A DNA stretch of 64,000 bases from an uncultured Prevotella sp. (GCA_900322035.1 ONYL01000003.1:1-64000); one strand, 5' to 3'; positions 1 to 8,505 are shown, numbered from the stretch's first letter. Made by a program: numbers and translations. The notes: generated by a model not told the origin, from the sequence alone.

Positions 1-219
1 AGCCCGTCCATGACGAAAATTGCTTGGGCATAAAATTGCACTAAGGTGCATAAAATATATCACATCCCCCTAAATCTTCCCACAAGCAGTTTAGAAAACT
101 TTGATTGTATCTTCGTGAATAAATCGGTTTTATGTTTTCTTACAAACGAACTCTTGTGCTGCTCTATTTTATGCCATAAGGCAATTTTACGCGATAGCGA
201 TTTTCTTCATGGGCTGGCT
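1..219. mobile_element. MITE-like element with imperfect terminal inverted repeats
   Basis: The first ~57 bases and the reverse complement of about 166-219 can be aligned over roughly 54 bases with few mismatches: both ends read AGCC..CCATGA.GAAAAT.GC, then GCATAAAATTGC or GCGTAAAATTGC, then an inner small hairpin (GCACTAAGGTGC on the left, GCCATAAGGC on the right) and ATAAAAT. The ~110-base interior is AT-rich and has no convincing gene. This is the form of a miniature inverted-repeat element. The element may extend left of the window, so the left edge is provisional. No target-site duplication can be tested for the same reason. Confidence 0.5.
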
Positions 220-231
220 TGACACCTATGG

Positions 232-300
232 TGTGTGCCAGAAGCTATGGGGTGGCCTGCGAGCTTGCTCGCAAAGGCTACCCCATAGCTTCTGGCACAT
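232..300. repeat. Long nested palindrome
   Basis: TGTGCCAGAAGCTATGGGGT is followed, after a ~26-base centre, by its reverse complement ending at 299. The centre holds a second palindrome, GCGAGCTTGCTCGC. The stem is about 20 bp and essentially perfect. It lies just outside the MITE-like element. There is no T-run directly after either arm, so it is not a standard intrinsic terminator; a REP-like or mobile-element end is more likely. Confidence 0.6.
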
Positions 301-692
301 TGCTCTGTTAGGAGCAAAAGCCTGACCATGATTTTCCTACTATCTTAAGGTTGTAAACGTCTATGCCGTTCTCTTTCCTCTTGAGGAAACAAATCCTCAA
401 TTTCAGATTCCACCATCCACGGAAAACATCCGCTGTGCCCTTATTTTACTTATCTCATGCGTGTTGAGTGGACAAACTTGACTAAGTTAGTTAGGGGGAG
501 CCAAATGCCAACAATGAATTGGTGCCCAAAGTTTTTTTCTAATAGTGTGCTAAATTATAATTTGGTACGTGGTCTGTTAGAAAAGGATGTTTTTTTCATA
601 ATCTTTTTGCGGTGAAGAACAAACAAATTGGAGATTGACAGGACATATCTTTTGGTGGGCAGGCAGACAAAAGTAATTTTTGGGAACCGCCT
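301..692. other. Non-coding stretch with one copy of a dispersed repeat
   Basis: No supported gene. At 414-439 it carries ATCCACGGAAAACATCCGC followed by TGTGCC, which recurs with one difference at 2403-2428. Otherwise AT-rich sequence downstream of the M16 peptidase gene, whose stop is at 693. Confidence 0.5.
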
Positions 693-1931
693 TTATTCAA
701 ATACCAGCGTAGTGAGATTCTCCTTCCCCAGCACGTTGCGCGCTGCCTGTAGCACGTCTTCGGGCGTCACCCTCTCCAGGCGTTGGGCAAAGTGGACGAG
801 GTCGCGCTCCAGACCGCCGTGCAAAAACGAGCGCCCCATGTCCAAAGCCAGTGTTTCATGGTTGTCGTAGGTGATGGCCAACTGTCCCAAGATCTGCCGT
901 TTGGCCGCCTGCAGCTGACCCGGAGAGAGCGGCGCGTCGACAACACGGTCGAGCTCATGGCGCAGCAGCCGCAGGCAGCGCTTTACGTCACCGCTGTCGC
1001 AGCCGAAATAGGTGCACCATACACCCGTGTCGCCATAACTGGCCATGCTGCTCTCTACGGTGTAGACCAGTCCATGGCGCTCGCGCAGGCTGACGTTGAG
1101 CCGGGAGTTCATGCCCGGTCCGCCCAAAAGATTGTTGAGCACGTAGAGTGGCAGACGCCGTGGGTCGGAGGCCGCGAAACTCCGCCCTCCGATGACTACA
1201 TGGCTCTGGTGGGTGTCGCGGTGGACAACAATGGGATCATCGCCGGCGCCCGGCTGTGGGCCCAACGTGGCGGCTTCCTCGTGTTCCACGTCGGGGGCCG
1301 CCGTGGGCAGGTCGGCTGTTGCCCGCTCCAGCATCCTCAACAGACGCTGCAACGTCATGTTACCATGAAGAAAGAAAACCGATCGCTGTGGGAGGTAGTG
1401 CCCGCGGGTGAAGCGCAGGGCATCGGCCGTCTGGTAGCCGCGCACCCGTTCGGCCGAACCGAGAATGTTGTGACCTAAGGGATGGTCGCGGAAGAGAATG
1501 TTCTCAAACTCGTCAAAGATCAGTTCTGAAGGTGAGTCGTTGTAACTCTCGATTTCATCACAGATCACGTCCACCTCTTTGTTGATTTCTTTTTGCGGAT
1601 AGGTGCTGTGGAAGACGATATCGGTGAGCAGGCCTACGGCACGTGCCACGTGTTCCTTTCTCACCGACGCGTAGTAGGTCGTGTCCTCCTTGTTGGTGAA
1701 GGCATTGAGGTCACCACCCACACACTCCAGTTCGTTAAGGATGTTGGAAGCCTTGCGCTTTGGCGTTCCCTTGAAGGAAACATGCTCACAGAAGTGGGCC
1801 AGTCCTTCCTCGCCATTCCTCTCATGGCGTGAGCCTGCGCTGACGACATAGCCGCAATAGACCACGTCTGAGGTGGAGGGAATAAGAATCACCCGGATTC
1901 CGCTGGGAAGGGTTGCTGTATTGTATTTCAT
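693..1931 (-). CDS. M16 family zinc metallopeptidase (pitrilysin/insulinase type)
   Basis: Predicted 412-residue single-unit M16 peptidase. The inverted zinc motif HxxEH is seen as H46-F-C-E49-H50, in the context GLAHFCEHVSFKGT, with the expected distal acidic helix about 75 residues later (NKEVDVICDEIES). The C-terminal half has the usual M16 fold features, including GGPGMNSRL and RERHGLVYTVES. The frame is open upstream to 2048, but MKYNTATLPSGIRV is the natural family start and the ATG at 1929-1931 was chosen. A -7 box (TACCTTTG, minus strand) lies at 2007-2014. No signal peptide, so probably cytoplasmic. Family members degrade peptides or process precursors; substrate unknown. Confidence 0.9.
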   Translation of the reverse strand: MKYNTATLPSGIRVILIPSTSDVVYCGYVVSAGSRHERNGEEGLAHFCEHVSFKGTPKRKASNILNELECVGGDLNAFTNKEDTTYYASVRKEHVARAVGLLTDIVFHSTYPQKEINKEVDVICDEIESYNDSPSELIFDEFENILFRDHPLGHNILGSAERVRGYQTADALRFTRGHYLPQRSVFFLHGNMTLQRLLRMLERATADLPTAAPDVEHEEAATLGPQPGAGDDPIVVHRDTHQSHVVIGGRSFAASDPRRLPLYVLNNLLGGPGMNSRLNVSLRERHGLVYTVESSMASYGDTGVWCTYFGCDSGDVKRCLRLLRHELDRVVDAPLSPGQLQAAKRQILGQLAITYDNHETLALDMGRSFLHGGLERDLVHFAQRLERVTPEDVLQAARNVLGKENLTTLVFE

Positions 1932-2006
1932 TTTTTTGTTCTTTTGTGCTATAGGTGAATGGGGGGACATCAATGGATTTGAAGACGCCCCCTTGCGATC
2001 ATCGTG

Positions 2007-2014
2007 CAAAGGTA
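2007..2014 (-). promoter_or_regulatory. Bacteroidetes -7 box for the M16 gene
   Basis: TACCTTTG on the minus strand matches TAnnTTTG, 75 bases upstream of the chosen start. A clear -33 box is not obvious. Confidence 0.45.
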
Positions 2015-2153
2015 AGACAAAATTCCGACTTCTCCAATGATTCGGCATTCAACCTCATGTTTTGCGGTGGCGGCTACTGTAGGAAATCGACTGTTTACTG
2101 ATGATTGCCAAAGCGGAAGACCATGGTTATTTCTCTGTGAGTTCATGTCGTCT

Positions 2154-2233
2154 GCCATATGCCGCCCCGTGGGCTCCCATGTGCCGCCCGGTGGGCTCCC
2201 ATGTGCCAGCCGGTGGGCTCCCATGTGCCGCCA
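2154..2233. repeat. 22-bp period tandem array A
   Basis: Units begin at 2154, 2176 and 2198, with a partial fourth from 2220. Each contains GTGGGCTCCCAT-like sequence, with a TGGG-CT-CCCA mini-hairpin, and a CCGCCCGG spacer. It sits between the M16 gene and the GH92 gene. Read on the minus strand it shares GCATATGGCAGACG exactly with array D at 55647-55734. Confidence 0.8.
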
Positions 2234-2402
2234 TCAATCACCCTAAAAGATGGAGAGTCACACTTCCACCCCCAAAAGGAATAGTGTCACCCCATTCAGC
2301 TCAAAAGGTAAGGAAAATAGTCACGGACGGGCTTTAGCTGCCGATGGAGCGTAAGCCTGGACATGACCATTTTCCTTCCCCTTTACATATAAACTTACCA
2401 TG

Positions 2403-2428
2403 AATCCACGGAAAATATCCGCTGTGCC
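2403..2428. repeat. Second copy of a 26-bp dispersed repeat
   Basis: ATCCACGGAAAATATCCGC followed by TGTGCC matches 414-439 with a single base difference. Both copies lie in intergenic DNA flanking the M16 gene. Confidence 0.6.
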
Positions 2429-2460
2429 AGTAAAGGAGGTGGCTACAAATGAGGCGAAAA

Positions 2461-2496
2461 CAAAAAAAGGATGTATCTGGTTGGCAGATACATCCT
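2461..2496 (-). terminator. Intrinsic terminator of the GH92 operon
   Basis: AGGATGTATCTG and CAGATACATCCT form a perfect 12-bp stem with a 5-base loop. On the minus strand the hairpin is followed by TTTTTTTG. It lies 23 bases past the GH92 stop. Confidence 0.9.
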
Positions 2497-2518
2497 CTTT
2501 GAGCGTAAAAAGCAGATT

Positions 2519-4810
2519 TTATTGGGCTGTACTGAACGAGTAGGGACTTGCCGTTGACTCGGTGCCCCTGCTGTAGTTGGGCTTGTCCTGCATGTCGAAA
2601 TCGATGCGGTTGTTGCCGTTCAGTTGATCTGTAGTGAGATAATTCCTGGACCATGTCTTGCCGTTGACGCGAAGGTCGCCGATGTAGCGGTTCTCGCGGC
2701 TGTTGGCAGGGGCACTGAGGGTGGTTGTGCCGCCGTCGGCATGGTGGAGAATCACCTTCTTGAAGAGTGGAGAGCCCAAGGCAAACTCGTTTGTGCCGGG
2801 GCAGGCGCTGTAGAAGCCGAGTGCCGAGAATACATACCACGCCGAGGTCTGGCCGTTGTCCTCGTCGCCGCAATAGCCGTCGGGCGAAGCCGAATAGAGG
2901 CGGTCCATCACCTCACGCGTCCAGAACTGCGCCTTCCAGGGCTGCCCGCACCAGTCGTAGAGATAGATGGCATGTTGTACGGGCTGGTTGCCGTGGGCAT
3001 AATTGCCGAAGTCCATAATCTGCATCTCGCGTATTTCGTGGATCACGTAGCCGTAGTAGGAATCATCGAAGACGGGCGGAAGAATGAACATCGAGTCGAG
3101 TTTCTGGGCAAAGGCCTCACGTCCTCCCATGAGCGTGATGAGTCCCTGTGGATCGTGGAACACCGACCACGTATAGTGCCAGCTGTTGCCCTCGGTGAAG
3201 ACACCGCCCCACTTGAAGGGATTGAAGTCGCGCTCGAAGGTGCCGTCGGCATTGCGGCCTCGCATCAGCCCCGTCTGCTTGTCGAAAACGTTGCGGTAGT
3301 TGTAGGCGTTGCGGCGATAGGGCTCCAGCACTTTCTTGCTTTTGCCCAAGGCCCGTCCCAACTGATAGATGCACCAGTCGTCGTAGGCATATTCCAGCGT
3401 GCGGGCCACGCTCTCGTTGATGCCTTTGTCGCAGGGCACATAGCCCAACTTGTCATAGAGCTGCCATCCGGCCCTTCCCGTAGACGATACCGACGCGTGT
3501 CGGGCATGTGCCCCGTGGGTGACAGCCTCCCAGAGCAATTCGCCCTCATCCCGGCGCAGTCCGTTGAGCCAGCCGTTGTAGACCACCGAGGCACTGTTGT
3601 TGCCCACCATGCAGTCGCGATGCCCGGGACTCGACCATTCGGGCAGGAATCCGCTCTCTCGGTAGACATTGGCCCATCCTTCCTGCATCTGCGATGCCAC
3701 TTCGGGATAGAGCCAGTCGACGAGTGGGAAGAGCGAGCGGAACGTGTCCCAAAAGCCTGTGTCGGTGAACAGCGGCCCACGATCGGTCTTGCCTGTGTGG
3801 GGACTGTAGTGAACAGTGTCGCCCTTGGCCGTAATTTCGTAGAAGGAGCGCGGGAAGAGCAGACAGCGATAGAGGCAGGAATAGAAAGTGCGCAGGTTGT
3901 CGATGTTGTCATCTTCCACCTCGATGCGTCCCAGTGTGGCATTCCATTGCTGGCGGGCGGCTGCGCACACTTCGTCGAAGCTCCGGCCTTCCACTTCTTT
4001 GAGGTTTTGCAGGGCTTGCTGCTCACTGATGAATGAGGAGGCCACGCGCAGGATGACGGGCTTGCCTTTCTGAGTGCTGAAGCCGATGATGGCTCCGGCA
4101 TGGTCGCACTCGGCCGACAGACCGGCCTGTGACTGTCCGTCGGCAAATGTCGTGTGGAAGGTGATGTCGCGGTCGAGCTGGATGACAAACCAGTTCTTGA
4201 AGTTGGCCGGACAGCCGCCGGAGTTCTTCGTCGTGTAGCCGACGATCATGTGCTTCTCGGGCAGAATCCTGACCATCGATCCCTTGTCGAAGGCATCGAT
4301 GGCAATGAAGGCCGAGTCGGCGGTGGGGTAGCTCAGCCGGAATACGGCCCCGCGTGAGGTGGGAGCGATCTCCGTCGTCACGTCGTAGTCGGCTAAATAC
4401 ACCTTATAATAATAGGGACGGGCGGTCTCGGCTTTGTGGGAGAACCATGAGGCCCGTTTTTCCTCATCGAAGACGGCGTGTCCCGTCATGGGCATCAGTG
4501 CGAACTGTCCGTAGTCGTTGATCCAGGGACTGGGCTGATGGGTCTGCTTGAAGCCGCGTATCTTGTCGGCCGTGTAGGTGTAGGCCCATCCGTCTCCCAT
4601 CTTTCCCGTCTGTGGTGTCCAGAAGTTCATGCCCCAGGGCAGGGCAATGGCGGGATAGGTGTTGCCGGTGGAGAGCTCCGGTTTCGACTCCGACCCTACC
4701 AAGGTAGAGACATAGTCGGCCACGTCGGACTTTGTCTGCGACACGGCCGGCTGTGGGGTGAGAAGGCTGCACGATAAGGCAGCGATGGCGATAAACTGAA
4801 AAGTTTTCAT
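2519..4810 (-). CDS. GH92 family alpha-mannosidase, secreted or periplasmic
   Basis: 763 residues, the usual GH92 length. A cleavable signal peptide is present (MKTFQFIAIAALSCSLLTPQPAVSQ). Family hallmarks: VGSESKPELSTGNTYPAIALPWGMNFWTPQ at the N-terminus, GGYSPG-like loops, and GYCGDEDNGQTSAWYVFSALG near residues 640-665 with the catalytic acidic residues. Around residue 605 it reads GNQPVQH where, from memory, many characterised alpha-1,2 enzymes have GNEPSH, so linkage preference is uncertain. GH92 enzymes are exo-acting, calcium-dependent, inverting mannosidases used by gut Bacteroidales on host or yeast mannans and N-glycans. Last gene of the run starting at 8480, 32 bases after the deacylase-like gene, and followed by a strong terminator. 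Confidence 0.93.
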   Translation of the reverse strand: MKTFQFIAIAALSCSLLTPQPAVSQTKSDVADYVSTLVGSESKPELSTGNTYPAIALPWGMNFWTPQTGKMGDGWAYTYTADKIRGFKQTHQPSPWINDYGQFALMPMTGHAVFDEEKRASWFSHKAETARPYYYKVYLADYDVTTEIAPTSRGAVFRLSYPTADSAFIAIDAFDKGSMVRILPEKHMIVGYTTKNSGGCPANFKNWFVIQLDRDITFHTTFADGQSQAGLSAECDHAGAIIGFSTQKGKPVILRVASSFISEQQALQNLKEVEGRSFDEVCAAARQQWNATLGRIEVEDDNIDNLRTFYSCLYRCLLFPRSFYEITAKGDTVHYSPHTGKTDRGPLFTDTGFWDTFRSLFPLVDWLYPEVASQMQEGWANVYRESGFLPEWSSPGHRDCMVGNNSASVVYNGWLNGLRRDEGELLWEAVTHGAHARHASVSSTGRAGWQLYDKLGYVPCDKGINESVARTLEYAYDDWCIYQLGRALGKSKKVLEPYRRNAYNYRNVFDKQTGLMRGRNADGTFERDFNPFKWGGVFTEGNSWHYTWSVFHDPQGLITLMGGREAFAQKLDSMFILPPVFDDSYYGYVIHEIREMQIMDFGNYAHGNQPVQHAIYLYDWCGQPWKAQFWTREVMDRLYSASPDGYCGDEDNGQTSAWYVFSALGFYSACPGTNEFALGSPLFKKVILHHADGGTTTLSAPANSRENRYIGDLRVNGKTWSRNYLTTDQLNGNNRIDFDMQDKPNYSRGTESTASPYSFSTAQ

Positions 4811-4842
4811 TCGTTTGTGGATTGAGGTTTTATGATCTCTGT

Positions 4843-6090
4843 TTATTTGTTGATAGTTGCTATAGGAATGACGACCCGCAGGCTGGAATAGTCGGCCTTG
4901 GTGTAATGGGCCTTGACGTTGATGCCTACTTTCAGGCCGATGAAATGGGGGAAAGTGTAGAATACACCGATATTTTCATAATACGTATTCTCCAACTCAG
5001 CCTTGCGCTCGGCCTTGCTGTGGTGGAGGTAGCATCCAAGTGCCATACGCAGGGAGAGGTGACCGTAGAATACCTCGTGCTGCGCGGCCAAGCCCACCGA
5101 CCACCGGTCGTAACGGGCAATGTCGCCGCTCGTCCCCGAGAGATCGAGATATTCGGCATCGATGCCTATGCCCGAGGCCCATCGACGGGCATAACGGTAC
5201 ATAAAAGTCGTCTGAAACTCATAAACGGGACTCACGTGGAACCGTGAGGTGAGATAGTCGGGGTTGTCCTTGCCGACGGCGGACTGCGTTCGCCTCCAAT
5301 CGCTGTCGAAAGTCTTGCCACCGATGCCCAACAGAACAGTGGCATAAAAATACCGATGGAATGGCGGAGAAGTAAACTTTCGCCCCCTTTCTTCGATCGT
5401 TTCTTCGGCCGGAGTCCAGGCCAGGGCCAGCGTGGGCCCGACGTTGTTGCTCCCCTTGTTGGGACGGTTCAACGCCCCGTTGCTGTGGTGGAAATAGGCC
5501 ACACCAGCCTTCAGCGTCCATTCCTTCAGAAAGCGGAAGCCCATGTAGAGTCCCGAGCTGTAGTACATCGTCCACCGGGAGCCGATGAGCACGTCGTCGA
5601 TATTTGTGTGCGGATGGTATTTCTTGTCGTGCCAGGCCACACCGAAACTCAGAGTGTATCCAGCCGACCATCGGCCCCATCGTACAACGGGGCGTGAGAA
5701 CTTGCCATAGAAAGATAGGCTGTTTCCCAAGCGCGAGTCGTAGCCAGCCGGATCCGTGCGGTCGTGGTCGCGGTTGAGTGTTGTCTGCGACAGATGCAGG
5801 GCCATGCCCCACGAGAGCGTCGGATAGTTGTAGTCGCGGGCAAAGGCGTCGGAGTCCTGCGGCAGTGATGTGTGGCCGGCCTCGATGCTGACTGTGGCAG
5901 AGTTGCGCTGTCGCAGCCATCGCTGGGTATAGTTGTCGAAGGGAATCTGCCATGCGGCCATACAGCCCGTCTCCATGCTCCATCGCCCTCCAAGAGAGTC
6001 GGCGATGCGAATGGATCCGCTCATCGGTGACGCTACAGACAGAAGTATCAACGATGAAATGGCACTTTTCTTTTCTCTCCCCAGTGTCAT
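4843..6090 (-). CDS. Acyloxyacyl hydrolase / lipid A 3-O-deacylase-like outer-membrane protein
   Basis: 415 residues. The region GVAYFHHSNGALNRPNKGSN, around residue 200, matches the PagL active-site pattern (His-Ser with a following Asn-x-Gly). The rest alternates short amphipathic strands rich in Tyr, Trp and Gly, as expected for an outer-membrane beta-barrel, for example WSAGYTLSFGVAWHDKKYHP and YFYATVLLGIGGKTF. A hydrophobic N-terminal segment (SAISSLILLSVASPMSG) can serve as a signal peptide. PagL-type enzymes remove the 3-O acyl chain of lipid A. At 415 residues it is far longer than Pseudomonas PagL, which is typical of the Bacteroidales members of PF09411. It starts 12 bases after the CPBP gene ends. 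Confidence 0.75.
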   Translation of the reverse strand: MTLGREKKSAISSLILLSVASPMSGSIRIADSLGGRWSMETGCMAAWQIPFDNYTQRWLRQRNSATVSIEAGHTSLPQDSDAFARDYNYPTLSWGMALHLSQTTLNRDHDRTDPAGYDSRLGNSLSFYGKFSRPVVRWGRWSAGYTLSFGVAWHDKKYHPHTNIDDVLIGSRWTMYYSSGLYMGFRFLKEWTLKAGVAYFHHSNGALNRPNKGSNNVGPTLALAWTPAEETIEERGRKFTSPPFHRYFYATVLLGIGGKTFDSDWRRTQSAVGKDNPDYLTSRFHVSPVYEFQTTFMYRYARRWASGIGIDAEYLDLSGTSGDIARYDRWSVGLAAQHEVFYGHLSLRMALGCYLHHSKAERKAELENTYYENIGVFYTFPHFIGLKVGINVKAHYTKADYSSLRVVIPIATINK

Positions 6091-6102
6091 CGAGAGGCTT
6101 TT

Positions 6103-6933
6103 TCAGCCTTTCTGGGCTGGTTTCATGCGCAGGGCCAACTGCACAATGGCCGGAATCATGATGAAAAGCGAGAACACAAGCGCCAACAGCATCTCGGTAT
6201 TGTTGCCGTGGAAGATGTCGATCAGCTTGCCGTCGTTCATCTGTGGCATGAGGTGGAACATGACGAAGGCCACCGTGTTGTTCATCCAGTGGAAGACAAT
6301 GCCCGGCAGGATGCTGTCGGTGCGGTAGTAGAGCCAGCCCAAGAGCAGGCCAATGATCGTGGCGTGGATAAACTGCGGCATGTTGGTATGGGCCAGTCCG
6401 AAGATCAGGGCACTCACGGCAATGGCGATCCAGTGCTGCCGCCGGGGAAACATGGTCAGCAGCTTGCGCAGGATAGCCCCGCGGAAGCACATCTCTTCGG
6501 CCACGGGGACCAATATGCCGACGACAATGTAGCCGACGGGCTGGCCCATCACCTGCTCAAATAATTTCTCAACGTTCTGCGGCATCTCCAATTGCAGCTG
6601 CTCCAACAGCCATTGGGAGGGCAATATACTACCCAAGGCGAGTAGGGCGGCCCAGAACACCACCCCCCAGGGATGGCTGCGCAGATAGTCGCGCGACCAG
6701 GGCGACCACTTGAACCGACCGAAGATGAGGATCGTCAGAATCGCCGAGAACAGCATCATCAGCAACAGAGCCTCTCCGCTAAGCGCGGTTGCCCCCTGAA
6801 ATGTGGAGCTGATCGGCTTGTCCGTGGCCAGACCGGTGCCGATGCCCACGGCAAGAATCATGATGTACTGGATCAAATAGAACGCCACAAAATACCAAAT
6901 GACGTCCAACGAGTCTTTCAGCTTATTATTCAT
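6103..6933 (-). CDS. CPBP family intramembrane metalloprotease
   Basis: 276 residues with several hydrophobic helices. Motif 1 is EEMCFRG (about residues 145-151), matching EExxFRG; motif 2 is FGLAHTNMPQFIHATIIGLLLG; and the C-terminal HWMNNT matches the third conserved His/Asn motif. CPBP (Abi, CAAX-like) proteases act inside membranes; bacterial substrates are mostly unknown and some members serve in bacteriocin self-immunity. The start overlaps the end of ribF by 8 bases, showing translational coupling. Confidence 0.88.
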   Translation of the reverse strand: MNNKLKDSLDVIWYFVAFYLIQYIMILAVGIGTGLATDKPISSTFQGATALSGEALLLMMLFSAILTILIFGRFKWSPWSRDYLRSHPWGVVFWAALLALGSILPSQWLLEQLQLEMPQNVEKLFEQVMGQPVGYIVVGILVPVAEEMCFRGAILRKLLTMFPRRQHWIAIAVSALIFGLAHTNMPQFIHATIIGLLLGWLYYRTDSILPGIVFHWMNNTVAFVMFHLMPQMNDGKLIDIFHGNNTEMLLALVFSLFIMIPAIVQLALRMKPAQKG

Positions 6934-7879
6934 TTCTTTCGTAATCCTTTTTCAAAAGTTGTTCAATATGTTCCTTGTCTTTCTCCAATTGCTGCTCCAG
7001 TTCTTCCATACTGTCAAACTTGCGCTCCTCCCTTATGTGGTGGAGGAAGCTGATGGAAATCTCCCGTCCATAGAGGTCACCCGTCCAGTTGAAGATGTTC
7101 ACCTCCACGCTCATCGTCGTGCCGCCGAAAGTGGGTCGGTGGCCGATGTTCAGCATCCCATGGCGCAGGGTCTGTGAGGCATCCGTGCGCACGCCGACGG
7201 CATAGACGCCAGCGGCGGGCAGCAGTTGGCCCGAGCCGTGCTGGTCGAGGTTGGCCGTGGGAAATCCCATTTTGCGGCCGTTTTGCTCGCCGTGGACCAC
7301 AGTGCCCTCAAGTGTGTAGGGATAGCCCAGGCAGTCGTGGGCTCGCTCCACATCGCCCTCGGCCAACATCTCGCGGATCACCGACGAGCTTACGTTGATG
7401 CCGTGAAGCACGAAAGCTTGGCTTCGGATGACCCAAATGCCCGTCTGCTTGCCATATTCCACATAGTCATCGAAACCGCTCGAACGGTCGTGCCCGAAAC
7501 GGTTGTCGTAGCCTAAGACGAGTTTTTCCACGCAGAGTCGCTGCCGGAGCACGCGTTCCATAAAGTCGTGGGCCGAGAGAGCCGCCATCTGGGGCGTGAA
7601 GTGGAGCACCACCACCGTGTCCACCCCCGTGCGCTCCAAGAGGCGGAGCTTACCGTCGAGCGTAGAGAGCAGCCGGGGCTGATAGTCGTCGTGGAGTACC
7701 TGGCGGGGATGTCGATCGAAGGTGATCACCATGGAACGCAGCCCAAAGGTCCGTGCCACCGACTTCACGTGGGCGATGAGGTACTGATGGCCGCGGTGGA
7801 CGCCGTCGAAAAATCCGATGGTGGCCACGGCGGGCTCACTGAGCACTGGGGTGTCGCTATTCAAATAAATCGTTTTCAT
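6926..7879 (-). CDS. ribF: Bifunctional riboflavin kinase / FAD synthetase
   Basis: 317 residues, standard RibF length. The N-terminal FAD synthetase nucleotidyl-transfer motif is ATIGFFDGVHRGHQYLI (GxFDGxHxGH), with SSSVIREML (SSTxIR-type) further on. The C-terminal flavokinase domain has GFPTANL and the GVYAVGV strand. The enzyme converts riboflavin to FMN and then FAD in the cytoplasm. It overlaps the preceding HAD gene by 23 bases and the following CPBP gene by 8, so the three are almost certainly cotranscribed. Confidence 0.96.
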   Translation of the reverse strand: MKTIYLNSDTPVLSEPAVATIGFFDGVHRGHQYLIAHVKSVARTFGLRSMVITFDRHPRQVLHDDYQPRLLSTLDGKLRLLERTGVDTVVVLHFTPQMAALSAHDFMERVLRQRLCVEKLVLGYDNRFGHDRSSGFDDYVEYGKQTGIWVIRSQAFVLHGINVSSSVIREMLAEGDVERAHDCLGYPYTLEGTVVHGEQNGRKMGFPTANLDQHGSGQLLPAAGVYAVGVRTDASQTLRHGMLNIGHRPTFGGTTMSVEVNIFNWTGDLYGREISISFLHHIREERKFDSMEELEQQLEKDKEHIEQLLKKDYERNE

Positions 7880-8480
7880 TCAGCCAGTCGTTATCGTGAA
7901 GGTTCTGCCAGGTGCGGAGACCCGTGGCGCGGGCCGCGTCGCAGTTGGCCTTGAGGTCGTCGATGAAGAGCGTCTCCCCGGCCTTGAGGCCGGCCAGTCT
8001 GAGCGCCGCCTCGAAGATGGCCTTGTCGGGCTTGGCCAGACCGAGCTCATAGGAGAGAAAGACACCGTGGAAATAGTCGTCCACGCCGAATCCTCTGAGA
8101 GGAAACAGCTTTTGGCACGCATATTCCCAATGCATCACATTGGTGTTGGAGAGCAGAAATACCCGATAGCGTCGCCGCAGACTGAGCAACCGCAGCTTCT
8201 TCCTGTCGTCCACGTCGACAAGAAACTGGTTCCAGGCCCACCGGATTTCCTCGTCGGATGCTCCGCGGCCCGTCAGCCGTCTCACCTCTCCATAGAAATC
8301 CTCCTCGCCGATACCGCCCGTCTCCAGCCTGCGCACGAGAGTCATGCCCTGCTCCGAGTGCAGGACATCCTCCGCGTGGGGGATGCCGATTTGAGCGAAG
8401 GCACGGTAGCAGCGACCGGCATCGAGCCTTACCAAAACGCCTCCCAAGTCGAAAAGAATGTTTTTAAGTTTGCTCTCCAT
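7857..8480 (-). CDS. HAD-superfamily phosphatase (IA-type, YihX-like)
   Basis: 207 residues. Motif I is ILFDLGGVLV with nucleophile D11, in the DLGxV form seen in YihX-like phosphatases. Motif II is LLSNTN, motif III is LAKPDKAIFEAAL, and motif IV is LFIDDLKANCDAA. Cap helices lie between motifs I and II. Likely a sugar-phosphate or nucleotide-type phosphatase; substrate cannot be read from sequence. First gene of the ribF run, with a TACTTTTG -7 box upstream at 8506-8513. Confidence 0.9.
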   Translation of the reverse strand: MESKLKNILFDLGGVLVRLDAGRCYRAFAQIGIPHAEDVLHSEQGMTLVRRLETGGIGEEDFYGEVRRLTGRGASDEEIRWAWNQFLVDVDDRKKLRLLSLRRRYRVFLLSNTNVMHWEYACQKLFPLRGFGVDDYFHGVFLSYELGLAKPDKAIFEAALRLAGLKAGETLFIDDLKANCDAARATGLRTWQNLHDNDWLNENDLFE

Positions 8481-8505
8481 CGTTGTTCTTTGATATGTCT
8501 TTCTG

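Noticed and set aside
2624-4036. 470-codon plus-strand frame opposite GH92
   Set aside because: Antisense shadow of the mannosidase gene; no recognisable domain.
5219-6490. Open frame of 423 codons overlapping the deacylase-like and CPBP genes
   Set aside because: It reads a different frame of two well-supported genes, has Pro/Arg/His-rich composition typical of GC-rich shadow frames, and crosses both gene boundaries.
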